From assembly GCA_030524135.1 (NCBI GenBank), contig JAUNHA010000004.1, positions 1 to 64,000 on the forward strand: a stretch of DNA of 64,000 nt, written 5' to 3'. Positions 1-6,697 of the stretch are shown one piece after another. The notes under the pieces were generated by a model. The model ran no database searches. It worked only from the letters and a program-made list of their open reading frames with translations, and was not told where the DNA came from. Positions within the stretch are counted from its first letter, which is position 1. Every line of letters begins with the position of its first letter. This stretch comes from Eubacteriales bacterium (lineage in GTDB: Bacteria; Bacillota; Clostridia; Lachnospirales; Lachnospiraceae). A program made the position numbers and the translations under genes.

Positions 1-2
1 TG

Positions 3-233
3 GAGCGGATGTGTAACCTGAGTGAACTTGTGGAGAAGAGGGGCGAAGAGCGCGGGCTAAAGGTAGGAGAAGAACGCGGCCTTAAACTTGGCGAAGAGCG
101 CGGAAAACTGGAAAAAGCAAGGACCATGGCGATCAGCATGCTCCGTGACGGGATGGCCCGGGAGCAAGTGGCGAAGTATGCAGGTGTGAGCGTTGAGACG
201 CTGAAGCAGTGGGAGTTGGAAGCCCTGCATTGA
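3..233 (+). CDS. C-terminal end of an Rpn-type PD-(D/E)XK nuclease/transposase-like protein (partial)
   Basis: The reading frame is open at the left edge, so only the last ~77 residues are present. They show a charged repeat of the form EERGLK(V/L)GEERG followed by a segment (about 40 residues) resembling a helix-turn-helix tail ending KYAGVSVETLKQWE. This Glu/Arg/Gly-rich linker plus short HTH-like tail is typical of the C-terminus of Rpn/YhgA-family recombination-promoting nucleases, which are common in Clostridia. The nuclease core would lie upstream, outside the window, so the assignment rests on the tail alone. The gene ends about 75 bp before the promoter of the tRNA. Confidence 0.6.
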   Translation, partial: ERMCNLSELVEKRGEERGLKVGEERGLKLGEERGKLEKARTMAISMLRDGMAREQVAKYAGVSVETLKQWELEALH

Positions 234-307
234 CCTTTCAATAATAAAGGAACCCGGATAACGGAGGATGACCTGCAATCAATGAAAGATTACCATTCAT
301 GATGCGC

Positions 308-336
308 TTGACTGAAATTTTAAATTATGCTATAGT
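308..336 (+). promoter_or_regulatory. Promoter of tRNA-Pro
   Basis: A TTGACT -35 box (308-313), a 17 bp spacer and a TATAGT -10 box (331-336) lie about 50 bp upstream of the tRNA. The spacing is ideal for a housekeeping sigma factor. Confidence 0.7.
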
Positions 337-385
337 TATGCTCGTTGTAAATCAACAGCCCAACCCAAAGGAATCAGATCTTACT

Positions 386-459
386 CGGGGTGTGGCTCAG
401 CTTGGTAGAGCACTTGATTTGGGATCAAGGGGTCGCAAGTTCGAATCTTGTCACCCCGA
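386..459 (+). tRNA. tRNA-Pro (anticodon TGG)
   Basis: A full cloverleaf can be read. The acceptor stem CGGGGTG (386-392) pairs with CACCCCG (452-458), followed by discriminator A. The D arm contains GGCTCAGCTTGGTAGAGC, the anticodon loop carries TGG, and the T arm contains GTTCGAATC. CCA is not encoded. The 3' part of the gene from position 418 is the integration target of the adjacent element and is duplicated at 3954. Confidence 0.93.
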
Positions 460-603
460 TTAAGATTTGATTCAGAGAGAAAAGCCTGTGAATATCGCTT
501 TCAAAGCCTTATTCCACGGGCTTTTTTCGTGTCTGAAGAAGTAATTAAGTCCTTAATGGTAAATCATTTAAAATGATGCGGTATGAGCCGCTGCGGCGAC
601 CCC
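418..603. repeat. Left attachment repeat of the tRNA-Pro element
   Basis: These 186 bp are repeated directly at 3954-4139 with two visible differences (positions 535 and 567). The repeat covers the 3' 42 bp of tRNA-Pro, its terminator and the last 12 codons of the integrase gene. A usual att core in a tRNA stops near the tRNA end, so this repeat is unusually long. Confidence 0.9.
481..527 (+). terminator. Rho-independent terminator of tRNA-Pro
   Basis: AAGCCTGTG (482-490) pairs with CACGGGCTT, with one G-U pair, and a run of six T follows. A second copy lies at 4017-4063 inside the right-hand repeat. Confidence 0.75.
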
Positions 604-1485
604 ATCCAAACGGGAAGAGTAATTATCAACAGCTATCTGCTCATAAGCTAAATGAATATAACCATCTGTAACCTGACCGTCCGTATGACCGAGTAAAAGC
701 TGCAGCTGCTCCTTGTTTGGATTTCCATACATACGAATATTTCGTAAAGCATAATCAGTCGCAAAATCATGTCGAAGCTTATGAGACGATACATCATAAC
801 CAGTTTTTGACTTTAAACGATATACCATTTTCTTTACAGCATTCTCAGTAAGCGGACAACCTTTAGAAGAAATAAAAAGATAATCGCTTAATGGATATGG
901 AACAGAAGAAATATAGTCTTTAATCAAACTGGACGTGACTTTACCAATAGGAATTAATCGTTTCTTGCTGCCTTTTCCAAGAACAACAAGAACACAACTA
1001 TTGAAATCAATCTCAGCAAGACGCAGCTTAACGACTTCCCCTTGTCTTAAACCACTATCAAGCATCAAAGCAACAATAGCTTTATTACGGGCTATGAGCC
1101 ACGCAGAACCGCCAGAAACGGCTTTAAACATATTTATAACGTCTGTATCGCTCAAAGGCAATACAACGCGCTGCTGCGGTCTTTTAGAACGGATACGACG
1201 CACATGATATACAATAGGCTCTGTAGTATTCTGTTCTATCCAACCTAAGACAATCTTTAAAGCATTGATATAGCTATATCGAGTTGCAACAGTCTTTTTT
1301 ATCCGATTAATATAAATACAATACTGTTTGATGAAATCATCCGTAAACTCGGAAATATCCATATCCCGTCCGGCATACAACTGGAATACATGTATTTTAT
1401 TCATATAATCTGCTATGGTCTTAGGACTGCAGCCGCCAGCCTGTTTATCAATTATAAAATCATCAAACAATGAATTAAAGGTCAT
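568..1485 (-). CDS. int: Tyrosine recombinase (phage-type integrase)
   Basis: This 305-residue protein has an N-terminal SAM-like core-binding domain (about 1-100) and a C-terminal catalytic domain. The catalytic set can be read: Arg in LDSGLRQGEVVKL, the HKLRH box, the LLGH box and the nucleophile Tyr in GYIH. It presumably catalyses integration and excision at the 3' end of tRNA-Pro, which it faces directly. Its ATG overlaps the stop codon of the upstream rep gene (ATGA), suggesting translational coupling. Its last 12 codons lie inside the left repeat and are duplicated without change at 4104-4139. The length is normal for small-element integrases. Confidence 0.93.
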   Translation of the reverse strand: MTFNSLFDDFIIDKQAGGCSPKTIADYMNKIHVFQLYAGRDMDISEFTDDFIKQYCIYINRIKKTVATRYSYINALKIVLGWIEQNTTEPIVYHVRRIRSKRPQQRVVLPLSDTDVINMFKAVSGGSAWLIARNKAIVALMLDSGLRQGEVVKLRLAEIDFNSCVLVVLGKGSKKRLIPIGKVTSSLIKDYISSVPYPLSDYLFISSKGCPLTENAVKKMVYRLKSKTGYDVSSHKLRHDFATDYALRNIRMYGNPNKEQLQLLLGHTDGQVTDGYIHLAYEQIAVDNYSSRLDGVAAAAHTASF

Positions 1486-2546
1486 TCTGCAATCCCATTA
1501 AAATAATCAATAGCTTCTAAAACCACATCAATACCGCCGAGCTCTTCAATGCAAGGCTTATTTTTTAGCAGTTTTTTGCAACCCTGAGATAAACATTCAT
1601 AGATAAAAGATAAATCGCCACCATCATTCATGTATATTGCTGCAAATTTACAAGATACCTTATCTAAAATCCAAAGCTTTGACTGCTCGAGAGTGCTAAC
1701 CGATTGAGGTTCAGAAAGCCGGATTTTCTCAACAGTAGAGACAAACTCTTGCCATAATGGAAGCATACTGCATCTTGAAATATTGGTATCGTTACGTTCA
1801 ACAATACGAAAATAATTATTAAAAATACCCATAGTCACAAACCCGAGTGACTTTTTTTCAAGAAGTATATCAACAAACTTGTTTGCACGATCATTCTTTA
1901 ATTCGAATTCAAACCGTGTCCACGGATAATCAATTTTCCTGTCATCGGACAGTTTCTGGTTCTGTTCAAGCTGTTTGTCATAAACACGGAGCATGATATC
2001 ACTTGAACGGGAACCGAAATAAATCGTATCTCCAGTTTTAATATAGTCCTTTTCTGAAATATCACGCTTATAGACTTTAGAACGGGCAACGATCTGCTTA
2101 TTACGGTAAAACCGTTCAATATCATCACAGGAGAAGAACTGATTTCCTTTATCATCAACGGCAATATCAAGACGAGTATAATGCCCAATATCTTTAATCG
2201 TACGTAACAATTCAAAATTAAGTTCTTCATCAGATATACCGGCAAAACCAGAATTCAAAACAGCAGACCGAAAAGCTTTAAACAAGAAGGACATAGCGGA
2301 ACCGGATATTTCAAAACAGATACCCATATCCGGATTACCATCAAAATAAACACGGAAACCTTTAGAACCATTAAGAACAATAGATGACTTATAACCAAGT
2401 CCACCTCTGGGACACTGGGAGAAGTCAGAACGGGAAAAACCCAAAATATTAAGGATGTCATCAATACAATCAAGATTGATAACAGTAAAGCGCAAGTAGT
2501 CTATCGACACAAGCAAGCCGTTATTTAACTTTGTAGTATGTTCCAT
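1482..2546 (-). CDS. rep: Rolling-circle replication initiator, Rep_trans-like
   Basis: This 354-residue protein resembles plasmid Rep_trans (PF02486) initiators. An N-terminal region contains VSIDYLRFTV, a conserved RLDIAVDD motif lies near the middle, a YFGSRSSDIMLRVYDK segment follows, and then WTRFEFELKNDRANKF, which matches the usual R-x-E-hydrophobic core. Such proteins nick a double-strand origin and start rolling-circle replication; some also act for integrative elements or filamentous phages. I chose the ATG at 2546 over that at 2561 because GGAGGT sits 7 nt before it, whereas the upstream ATG overlaps this ribosome site. The gene is coupled to int downstream. A relaxase function instead of replication cannot be excluded. 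Confidence 0.8.
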   Translation of the reverse strand: MEHTTKLNNGLLVSIDYLRFTVINLDCIDDILNILGFSRSDFSQCPRGGLGYKSSIVLNGSKGFRVYFDGNPDMGICFEISGSAMSFLFKAFRSAVLNSGFAGISDEELNFELLRTIKDIGHYTRLDIAVDDKGNQFFSCDDIERFYRNKQIVARSKVYKRDISEKDYIKTGDTIYFGSRSSDIMLRVYDKQLEQNQKLSDDRKIDYPWTRFEFELKNDRANKFVDILLEKKSLGFVTMGIFNNYFRIVERNDTNISRCSMLPLWQEFVSTVEKIRLSEPQSVSTLEQSKLWILDKVSCKFAAIYMNDGGDLSFIYECLSQGCKKLLKNKPCIEELGGIDVVLEAIDYFNGIAE

Positions 2547-2682
2547 TTTCGAGACCTCCACATAAGAAAAAGTTTGTTCCTTGTAATTTGTACCCCCGTA
2601 TTACAGGACGGGGGTTAAAGTTTTTAACGGAAAACCCAAAACCGTACTAAAACCTTATTTTGTCAAATAATAGGTTTATGTC

Positions 2683-2723
2683 GGCGGCGGGGGCCCTGCA
2701 AGCAGGGGACCCCGTCAGCCGCC
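2683..2723. other. GC-rich hairpin upstream of rep
   Basis: In AT-rich surroundings, GGCGG-CGGGG-CCCTGC faces GCAGGG-CCCCG-CCGCC around an AA loop, with small bulges. It lies between the small orf at 2782 and rep. It could terminate the upstream gene, be part of a single-strand origin, or be a nicking site for Rep. No U-tract follows on the minus strand, which speaks against a plain terminator. Confidence 0.6.
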
Positions 2724-2781
2724 CCATCTCGTTACTAAGAACCAGTGAACCGTTGCACCGATCGAGGGCACATTAAACAAA

Positions 2782-3006
2782 TCACTGCACAATTTCACTT
2801 GCATCAATTCCACAAAAATCCAAAAAGAACAAAAAAGCTTTCTGCAAATCATCAAAAGCCTGTTCTTTAGATTTATTGTCAGACTTAACAGATAAAGTGG
2901 CTTCATAGACCTTTTGAAGCATGAAGTTAGCTGCGTTTGTATGGGTAAAATCATCTATACCGTGCTCTTTTAAAATATCTGTCATAGATTGCTGCATAAG
3001 CTGCAT
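2782..3006 (-). CDS. Small protein of unknown function, element-encoded
   Basis: I do not recognise this 74-residue acidic protein. It is predicted mostly helical, with Met/Gln at the N-terminus and a hydrophobic stretch around AFLFFLDFCGI (about 57-67). AAAGGGG precedes the ATG at 3006 by 5 nt. It is the first gene of the leftward rep-int direction and is divergent from the HTH regulator, with a palindrome between them. By position it could be a replication accessory or excision protein, but no motif supports this. Confidence 0.55.
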   Translation of the reverse strand: MQLMQQSMTDILKEHGIDDFTHTNAANFMLQKVYEATLSVKSDNKSKEQAFDDLQKAFLFFLDFCGIDASEIVQ

Positions 3007-3030
3007 AAGAACCCCTTTCAGAACTAAATA

Positions 3031-3050
3031 ATATTAGGTATCGCTAATAT
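3031..3050. promoter_or_regulatory. Candidate operator between divergent element genes
   Basis: ATATTAG (3031-3037) and CTAATAT (3044-3050) form a 7 bp inverted repeat around GTATCG. It lies just upstream of the leftward small gene and upstream of the rightward HTH gene, where a regulator of both directions would bind. Confidence 0.45.
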
Positions 3051-3131
3051 ATTATAAGATAGACTGATAAAAATCAAGGAAAAATAGAAAGTTTAATTAA
3101 TTTTTAATAGATATGACAAAAAATAAAGCAA

Positions 3132-3159
3132 TTGACGCTAATAAAAATTAACGTATAAT
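3132..3159 (+). promoter_or_regulatory. Promoter of the HTH regulator
   Basis: TTGACG (3132-3137), a 16 bp spacer and TATAAT (3154-3159) lie 25 bp upstream of the preferred ATG at 3185. Confidence 0.7.
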
Positions 3160-3184
3160 AAAAGGGAAAAGCGAGGGATTGAAA

Positions 3185-3571
3185 ATGGTTACATACTATA
3201 AATTATTTGATTTATTACTGAGAAGAAATATGAAAAAAACGGATTTATTGAAAGTGATATCTTCCCCCACCTTAGCAAAATTAAGCAATAACGAAGCAAT
3301 CACAACAAAAACAATAGACAAAATCTGTCTATTTCTCGGAGTGCAGCCAAACTCAATAATGGAAATTTACAGCATCAGAAACGGCAAAAGGATAAAATGG
3401 GATTTAGAGCAGAATAGCGGTCTGTTTGATAGAGCAACAGATGTAAAAGACCTAACGTATGAGGAGAAACAAGCGATTGCAGATAAATGCTTAATAAAAA
3501 AAGAAAACTACTATCTAATTGATACGGATAAATACCTAAAAGAAGTAGCAAAAGAAATGGAAAAACTCTAA
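3185..3571 (+). CDS. XRE/YozG-like helix-turn-helix regulator
   Basis: This 128-residue protein begins with a Cro/C1-type HTH of the HTH_26 kind. After YYKLFDLLLRR comes a helix-turn-helix with SSPTLAKLSNNEAITTKTIDKI and then LGVQPNSIMEI, a very typical pattern (about residues 1-63). The C-terminal 65 residues are unlike common short members of the family and carry no motif I know. A TTG six bases upstream is in frame, but GAGGG is only 1 nt from it and 7 nt from the ATG, so ATG is preferred. It is the only DNA-binding regulator facing away from rep-int and probably controls the element's divergent promoters. Confidence 0.8.
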   Translation: MVTYYKLFDLLLRRNMKKTDLLKVISSPTLAKLSNNEAITTKTIDKICLFLGVQPNSIMEIYSIRNGKRIKWDLEQNSGLFDRATDVKDLTYEEKQAIADKCLIKKENYYLIDTDKYLKEVAKEMEKL

Positions 3572-3594
3572 TTTATCAGACAACGTAGCGCTGC

Positions 3595-3751
3595 GGCATG
3601 ATAGGGATTTCATGCCACAGGAGACAAGAGGAACCAAGACGGGCTATGCCCCTCTCGGTTCCTCTTTGCACATTATATGAGAAGCCAGGCATACGTCAAG
3701 GGTTGCCCTACGGCGTATCGCTGCGCCTTACGGCTTCGCTTGCCCCTTGAC
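3595..3751. other. Cluster of three stem-loops, candidate replication origin
   Basis: Three inverted repeats follow each other. GGCATGA/TCATGCC lies at 3595-3616. AAGAGGAACC/GGTTCCTCTT lies at 3626-3666, with an inner GGGC-TAT-GCCC. GTCAAGGG/CCCTTGAC lies at 3695-3751, with imperfect GGCG/CGCC repeats inside. The third runs into the 3' end of the ribbon-helix-helix gene. The second could act as a terminator for the HTH gene. A cluster of this kind in an element with a Rep protein is a candidate double- or single-strand origin; this is inference. Confidence 0.5.
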
Positions 3752-3922
3752 ATCTGCCTTTGCTTCATAATGACGTGCGAAGTATTCCGAAAGCGCGAGA
3801 GAGACAAGGTCTGACTTCGTGACACCAGTACGCTGATTTTCAGCATCAAGCTTTTTACTAAGCTCTTCCGGCAGCCATACGTTTAAACGGGTTTTCGGAA
3901 CAGTCAATTTTTTATACCACAT
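3728..3922 (-). CDS. Ribbon-helix-helix (CopG/Arc-like) DNA-binding protein
   Basis: This 64-residue protein has the RHH pattern: the strand KTRLNVWLPEELSKKL, then a helix, then the turn RTGVTKSDLVSLALSEYF. Such proteins bind operators as dimers and are often copy-number regulators or antitoxins; no toxin partner lies next to it. I chose the ATG at 3922 because AGGAGG lies just before it, not the longer frame starting at 3964. The start region lies about 30 bp from the right repeat, and the gene points inward. The last residues are encoded within an inverted repeat. Confidence 0.75.
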   Translation of the reverse strand: MWYKKLTVPKTRLNVWLPEELSKKLDAENQRTGVTKSDLVSLALSEYFARHYEAKADVKGQAKP

Positions 3923-3953
3923 AAAATACCTCCTAAATAAATATAATCCGTGG

Positions 3954-4139
3954 TTTGGGATCAAGGGGTCGCAAGTTCGAATCTTGTCACCCCGATTAAG
4001 ATTTGATTCAGAGAGAAAAGCCTGTGAATATCGCTTTCAAAGCCTTATTCCACGGGCTTTTTTCGTGTTTGAAGAAGTAATTAAGTCCTTAATGGTAAAT
4101 CACTTAAAATGATGCGGTATGAGCCGCTGCGGCGACCCC
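3954..4139. repeat. Right attachment repeat of the tRNA-Pro element
   Basis: This is a direct copy of 418-603: the tRNA-Pro 3' 42 bp, the terminator and the integrase 3' end. Ordinary chromosomal sequence begins at 4140, shortly before the nth gene. Confidence 0.9.
4104..4139 (-). pseudogene. Remnant of an integrase 3' end
   Basis: The final 12 codons of int (GVAAAAHTASF and stop) are present here, identical to 568-603, with no gene body. This suggests that an earlier related element occupied the site or that a tandem copy was lost by recombination. Confidence 0.75.
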
Positions 4140-4250
4140 GGAGAAACGGAAATGAGCCTTTTTATTGCCTTTTTTACCGGAGGACAGTACAATAGAACTG
4201 TAGAAGAAAAGCAAGGCGCAAGGCCGGCAGAAAAGAGGCAGAAACCGGAA

Positions 4251-4889
4251 ATGGGCAGAGTGAGGCCGGACGGAAACGTAGAAAAGATTCTCCAGAGACT
4301 GGATGAGCTGTATGGCCTTAAAAAAGAGGGATTTCCCTATGAAGCGGACTGGCAGCTTCTGTGTGCGATCATTTTGAGCGCGCAGAGCACAGACCTGCAG
4401 GTTGAGGCGGCGCTGCCAAAGCTTTATGCTGACTTTCCGGATGCAGCAGCTGTAGCGAGGGCAGAGCTCCCGGATATCGAGGCGGATATCCGGACAGTGG
4501 GGCTGTACAGGAGCAAGGCCAGAAATATTAAGGCATGCTGCACGCAGCTCTGTGAAAGATATGATGGGGCGGTTCCGAAGACGCTCGCGGAACTGCTTCG
4601 TTTAAAGGGTGTAGGACGAAAAACCGCAACCCTGTTTCTTGCGGATATGTACGGTATCCCCGGCGTTACGGTGGATACGCATGTGTTTCGGATCGCACAC
4701 CGTCTTGGCTGGTCGGATGGAAAAAATCCTGCGCAGACGGAGCAGGATCTGATGAGGATATTGCCAAAGGAGCACTGGAACCGCGTCAATTTCCAGCTGA
4801 TTTACCTCGGACGATCTGTCTGTACGGCAAGACGGGCAAAATGCGAAATATGTCCGCTCGCGGATCTTTGTGAAAAGCATTGCGGGTAG
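4251..4889 (+). CDS. nth: Endonuclease III (DNA glycosylase/AP lyase)
   Basis: This 212-residue enzyme removes oxidised pyrimidines in base-excision repair. The helix-hairpin-helix LKGVGRKTA carries the catalytic Lys at 124, and VDTH carries the catalytic Asp at 142. The C-terminal 4Fe-4S loop is C191-x6-C198-x2-C201-x5-C207, exactly as in the family. The frame stays open back to the integration repeat (4119), but the ATG at 4251 gives the normal family start. The length matches Nth proteins (about 210). It lies alone between the element and the his promoter. Confidence 0.95.
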   Translation: MGRVRPDGNVEKILQRLDELYGLKKEGFPYEADWQLLCAIILSAQSTDLQVEAALPKLYADFPDAAAVARAELPDIEADIRTVGLYRSKARNIKACCTQLCERYDGAVPKTLAELLRLKGVGRKTATLFLADMYGIPGVTVDTHVFRIAHRLGWSDGKNPAQTEQDLMRILPKEHWNRVNFQLIYLGRSVCTARRAKCEICPLADLCEKHCG

Positions 4890-4904
4890 GGGCGTCTCTT
4901 ATAC

Positions 4905-4933
4905 TTGACAAGTTCGCGACATTGTCGTATGAT
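4905..4933 (+). promoter_or_regulatory. Promoter of the histidine operon
   Basis: TTGACA (4905-4910), a 17 bp spacer and TATGAT (4928-4933) are close to consensus. The leader to hisC is about 85 nt. I see no T-box, leader peptide rich in His codons or terminator hairpin in it, so attenuation is not evident. Confidence 0.8.
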
Positions 4934-5025
4934 ATTGCATACGCTTTACTATGCTAACATGATAAAGTAAATAAGGGAATAGTCATTCAGGAATTGAAAG
5001 AACGGTAAAGAAAAGAGGAACGCTT

Positions 5026-6096
5026 ATGTCTGATTTTTTCAACAGCAGATATGCGGCGCTTGAGCCGTATACGCCGGGGGAACAGCCGCAGGGGAGATCC
5101 TATATCAAATTAAATACGAACGAATCTCCTTATCCGCCTTCGGAGGGTGTGGTCGCGGTCTTAAACCGAAGCGAGGCGGAAGCGCTCCGGCTTTATTCCG
5201 ATCCGACAGCGGCGGCGCTCAAACGGGCGCTTGCAGCCTGCTATGAGGTAGGAGAGGAGAATGTCTTCTGCGGGAATGGATCGGATGAAGCGCTTAACTT
5301 TGCGTTTATGGCTTTTGGTGAGGATGGGATCGCATTTCCGGATATCAGCTATGGTTTTTATCCGGTCTTCGCAGCGCTCAATCAGATCAGGGCGGATGTA
5401 AAACCGCTAAAAGAGGATTTTACGATCAATACACAGGATTATCTGGGCATCGGGAAAGCGCTGGTCATTGCAAATCCGAACGCGCCGACCGGTATCTGCA
5501 AGGAGCTTTCGGAGATCGAAAAGATCGCGGCTTCCAACCCCGGGCATGTCGTGATCATCGATGAGGCATATATCGATTTCGGAGGCAAAACGGCCATTCC
5601 ACTCACAAAAAAATACAAAAATCTGCTGGTGATACAGACCTTTTCAAAATCCCGGTCGATGGCGGGCGCGCGTGTAGGATATGCGATCGGAGATAAGGCG
5701 CTGATCTCAGATCTGGAGACGATCAAATATTCAACCAATCCTTATAATATCAACCGCCTCAGCATGGCGGCGGCATGCGCCGCGGTTTCCGATCAGGCAT
5801 ATTATGATGAAAACTGCCGGAGGATCATTGAGACGCGGGAGTGGACGAAGGATGCACTTCTTACGCTTGGATTTACCTGTCTCCCCTCAAAGGCAAATTT
5901 CCTGTTTGCAGCGCATAAGACCGCAGGCGGGGAATTCCTCTACCGCAGGCTGAAGGAAGAGGGGATTCTCGTACGCCATTTCGAAAAAGAGCGTATCCGG
6001 GACTATAACCGTATTACGATCGGCAGCAGAGAACAGATGGAAGAACTTGTGGGGACGCTTAAGCAGATCCTTGGCAGTTTGCAGGAGGAAGTATGA
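5026..6096 (+). CDS. hisC: Histidinol-phosphate aminotransferase
   Basis: This PLP-dependent class I/II aminotransferase of 356 residues converts imidazole-acetol phosphate to histidinol phosphate. The N-terminal YIKLNTNESPYPPS motif, NPNAPTG, IDEAYIDF and the Schiff-base lysine (about K208, in SKSRSMAGARVGYAIG) are all present. GAGGA lies before the ATG. It is the first gene of the his operon and overlaps hisB by 4 bp (ATGA), implying coupled translation. Confidence 0.95.
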   Translation: MSDFFNSRYAALEPYTPGEQPQGRSYIKLNTNESPYPPSEGVVAVLNRSEAEALRLYSDPTAAALKRALAACYEVGEENVFCGNGSDEALNFAFMAFGEDGIAFPDISYGFYPVFAALNQIRADVKPLKEDFTINTQDYLGIGKALVIANPNAPTGICKELSEIEKIAASNPGHVVIIDEAYIDFGGKTAIPLTKKYKNLLVIQTFSKSRSMAGARVGYAIGDKALISDLETIKYSTNPYNINRLSMAAACAAVSDQAYYDENCRRIIETREWTKDALLTLGFTCLPSKANFLFAAHKTAGGEFLYRRLKEEGILVRHFEKERIRDYNRITIGSREQMEELVGTLKQILGSLQEEV

Positions 6097-6689
6097 GAGA
6101 GGCTTTAATCAAACGGAAGACCAATGAAACGGATATCGGGCTCTGCCTTCAGCTTGACGCGGAACGGACTGAGGAAGGCGGAAACATCAAAAGCGGCGTC
6201 GGTTTTCTTGACCATATGCTGACGCTGTTTGCAAGGCATGGAGGCTTTTTGCTGGAGCTTTCCTGTAAGGGAGATACCTGGGTGGATGACCATCACAGTA
6301 CGGAGGATATCGGTATTGCGCTGGGACAGGCGTTTCAGAAAGCGCTCTCAGACAAACGTGGTATTCGCCGGTATGCATCGCTTGCGCTTCCGATGGACGA
6401 GGCGCTGATCCTTTGCGCCGTGGATATTTCCGGCAGAGGCGCGTTCTATACTGACGTGACGTTTCCGTCAGAAAAGATCGGAACCTTTGATACGGAGCTC
6501 GTGGAGGAATTCATGCGGGCATTTGCGGTCAACGCGGGCATAACGCTGCATATAAGAAAGCTCGCGGGTGCAAACTCGCATCACATTGCGGAAGGCTGCT
6601 TTAAGGCACTCGGAAGGGCGCTGAGAGAGGCCGTTTCACAAGACACGCGTTTTCAGAATGAAATTCCGTCGACGAAAGGAATGCTGTAG
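6093..6689 (+). CDS. hisB: Imidazoleglycerol-phosphate dehydratase
   Basis: This 198-residue enzyme is of the monofunctional type, without the phosphatase domain seen in enterics. The metal-binding signatures GFLDHMLTLFARHGG, DDHHSTED and SHHIAEGCFKALGRAL are intact. It dehydrates imidazole-glycerol phosphate to imidazole-acetol phosphate, the substrate of HisC encoded just upstream. The phosphatase step is supplied by the PHP enzyme at the operon's end. Confidence 0.96.
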   Translation: MREALIKRKTNETDIGLCLQLDAERTEEGGNIKSGVGFLDHMLTLFARHGGFLLELSCKGDTWVDDHHSTEDIGIALGQAFQKALSDKRGIRRYASLALPMDEALILCAVDISGRGAFYTDVTFPSEKIGTFDTELVEEFMRAFAVNAGITLHIRKLAGANSHHIAEGCFKALGRALREAVSQDTRFQNEIPSTKGML

Positions 6690-6697
6690 AAAAAATC

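Larger units (their letters stand above)
418..4139. mobile_element. Small tRNA-Pro-integrated element with tyrosine integrase and rolling-circle-type Rep
   Basis: The unit between equivalent repeat points is 3,536 bp. It is clearly AT-richer than the flanking chromosome. It carries a tyrosine integrase and a Rep_trans-like initiator as one leftward pair with a 4 bp overlap, a small unknown gene, a divergent HTH regulator and a ribbon-helix-helix protein, with strong hairpins between them. There is no relaxase, coat protein, Zot or capsid gene, so it looks like an integrative plasmid-like element or a satellite and not a complete phage or conjugative element. The tRNA gene is left intact by the element's own copy of its 3' end. 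Confidence 0.85.

Noticed and set aside
2715..2954. A 79-residue minus-strand frame overlapping the 74-residue element gene
   Set aside because: It overlaps the better-supported gene in another frame, runs through the GC hairpin region and has no ribosome site.
4119..4250. Extension of nth into the integration repeat
   Set aside because: The extra 44 residues are encoded partly by the duplicated att sequence and match nothing; the ATG at 4251 gives the normal Nth length.
4934..5025. Possible T-box or leader peptide before hisC
   Set aside because: The leader is too short and lacks the T-box sequence, a terminator stem and a run of His codons.
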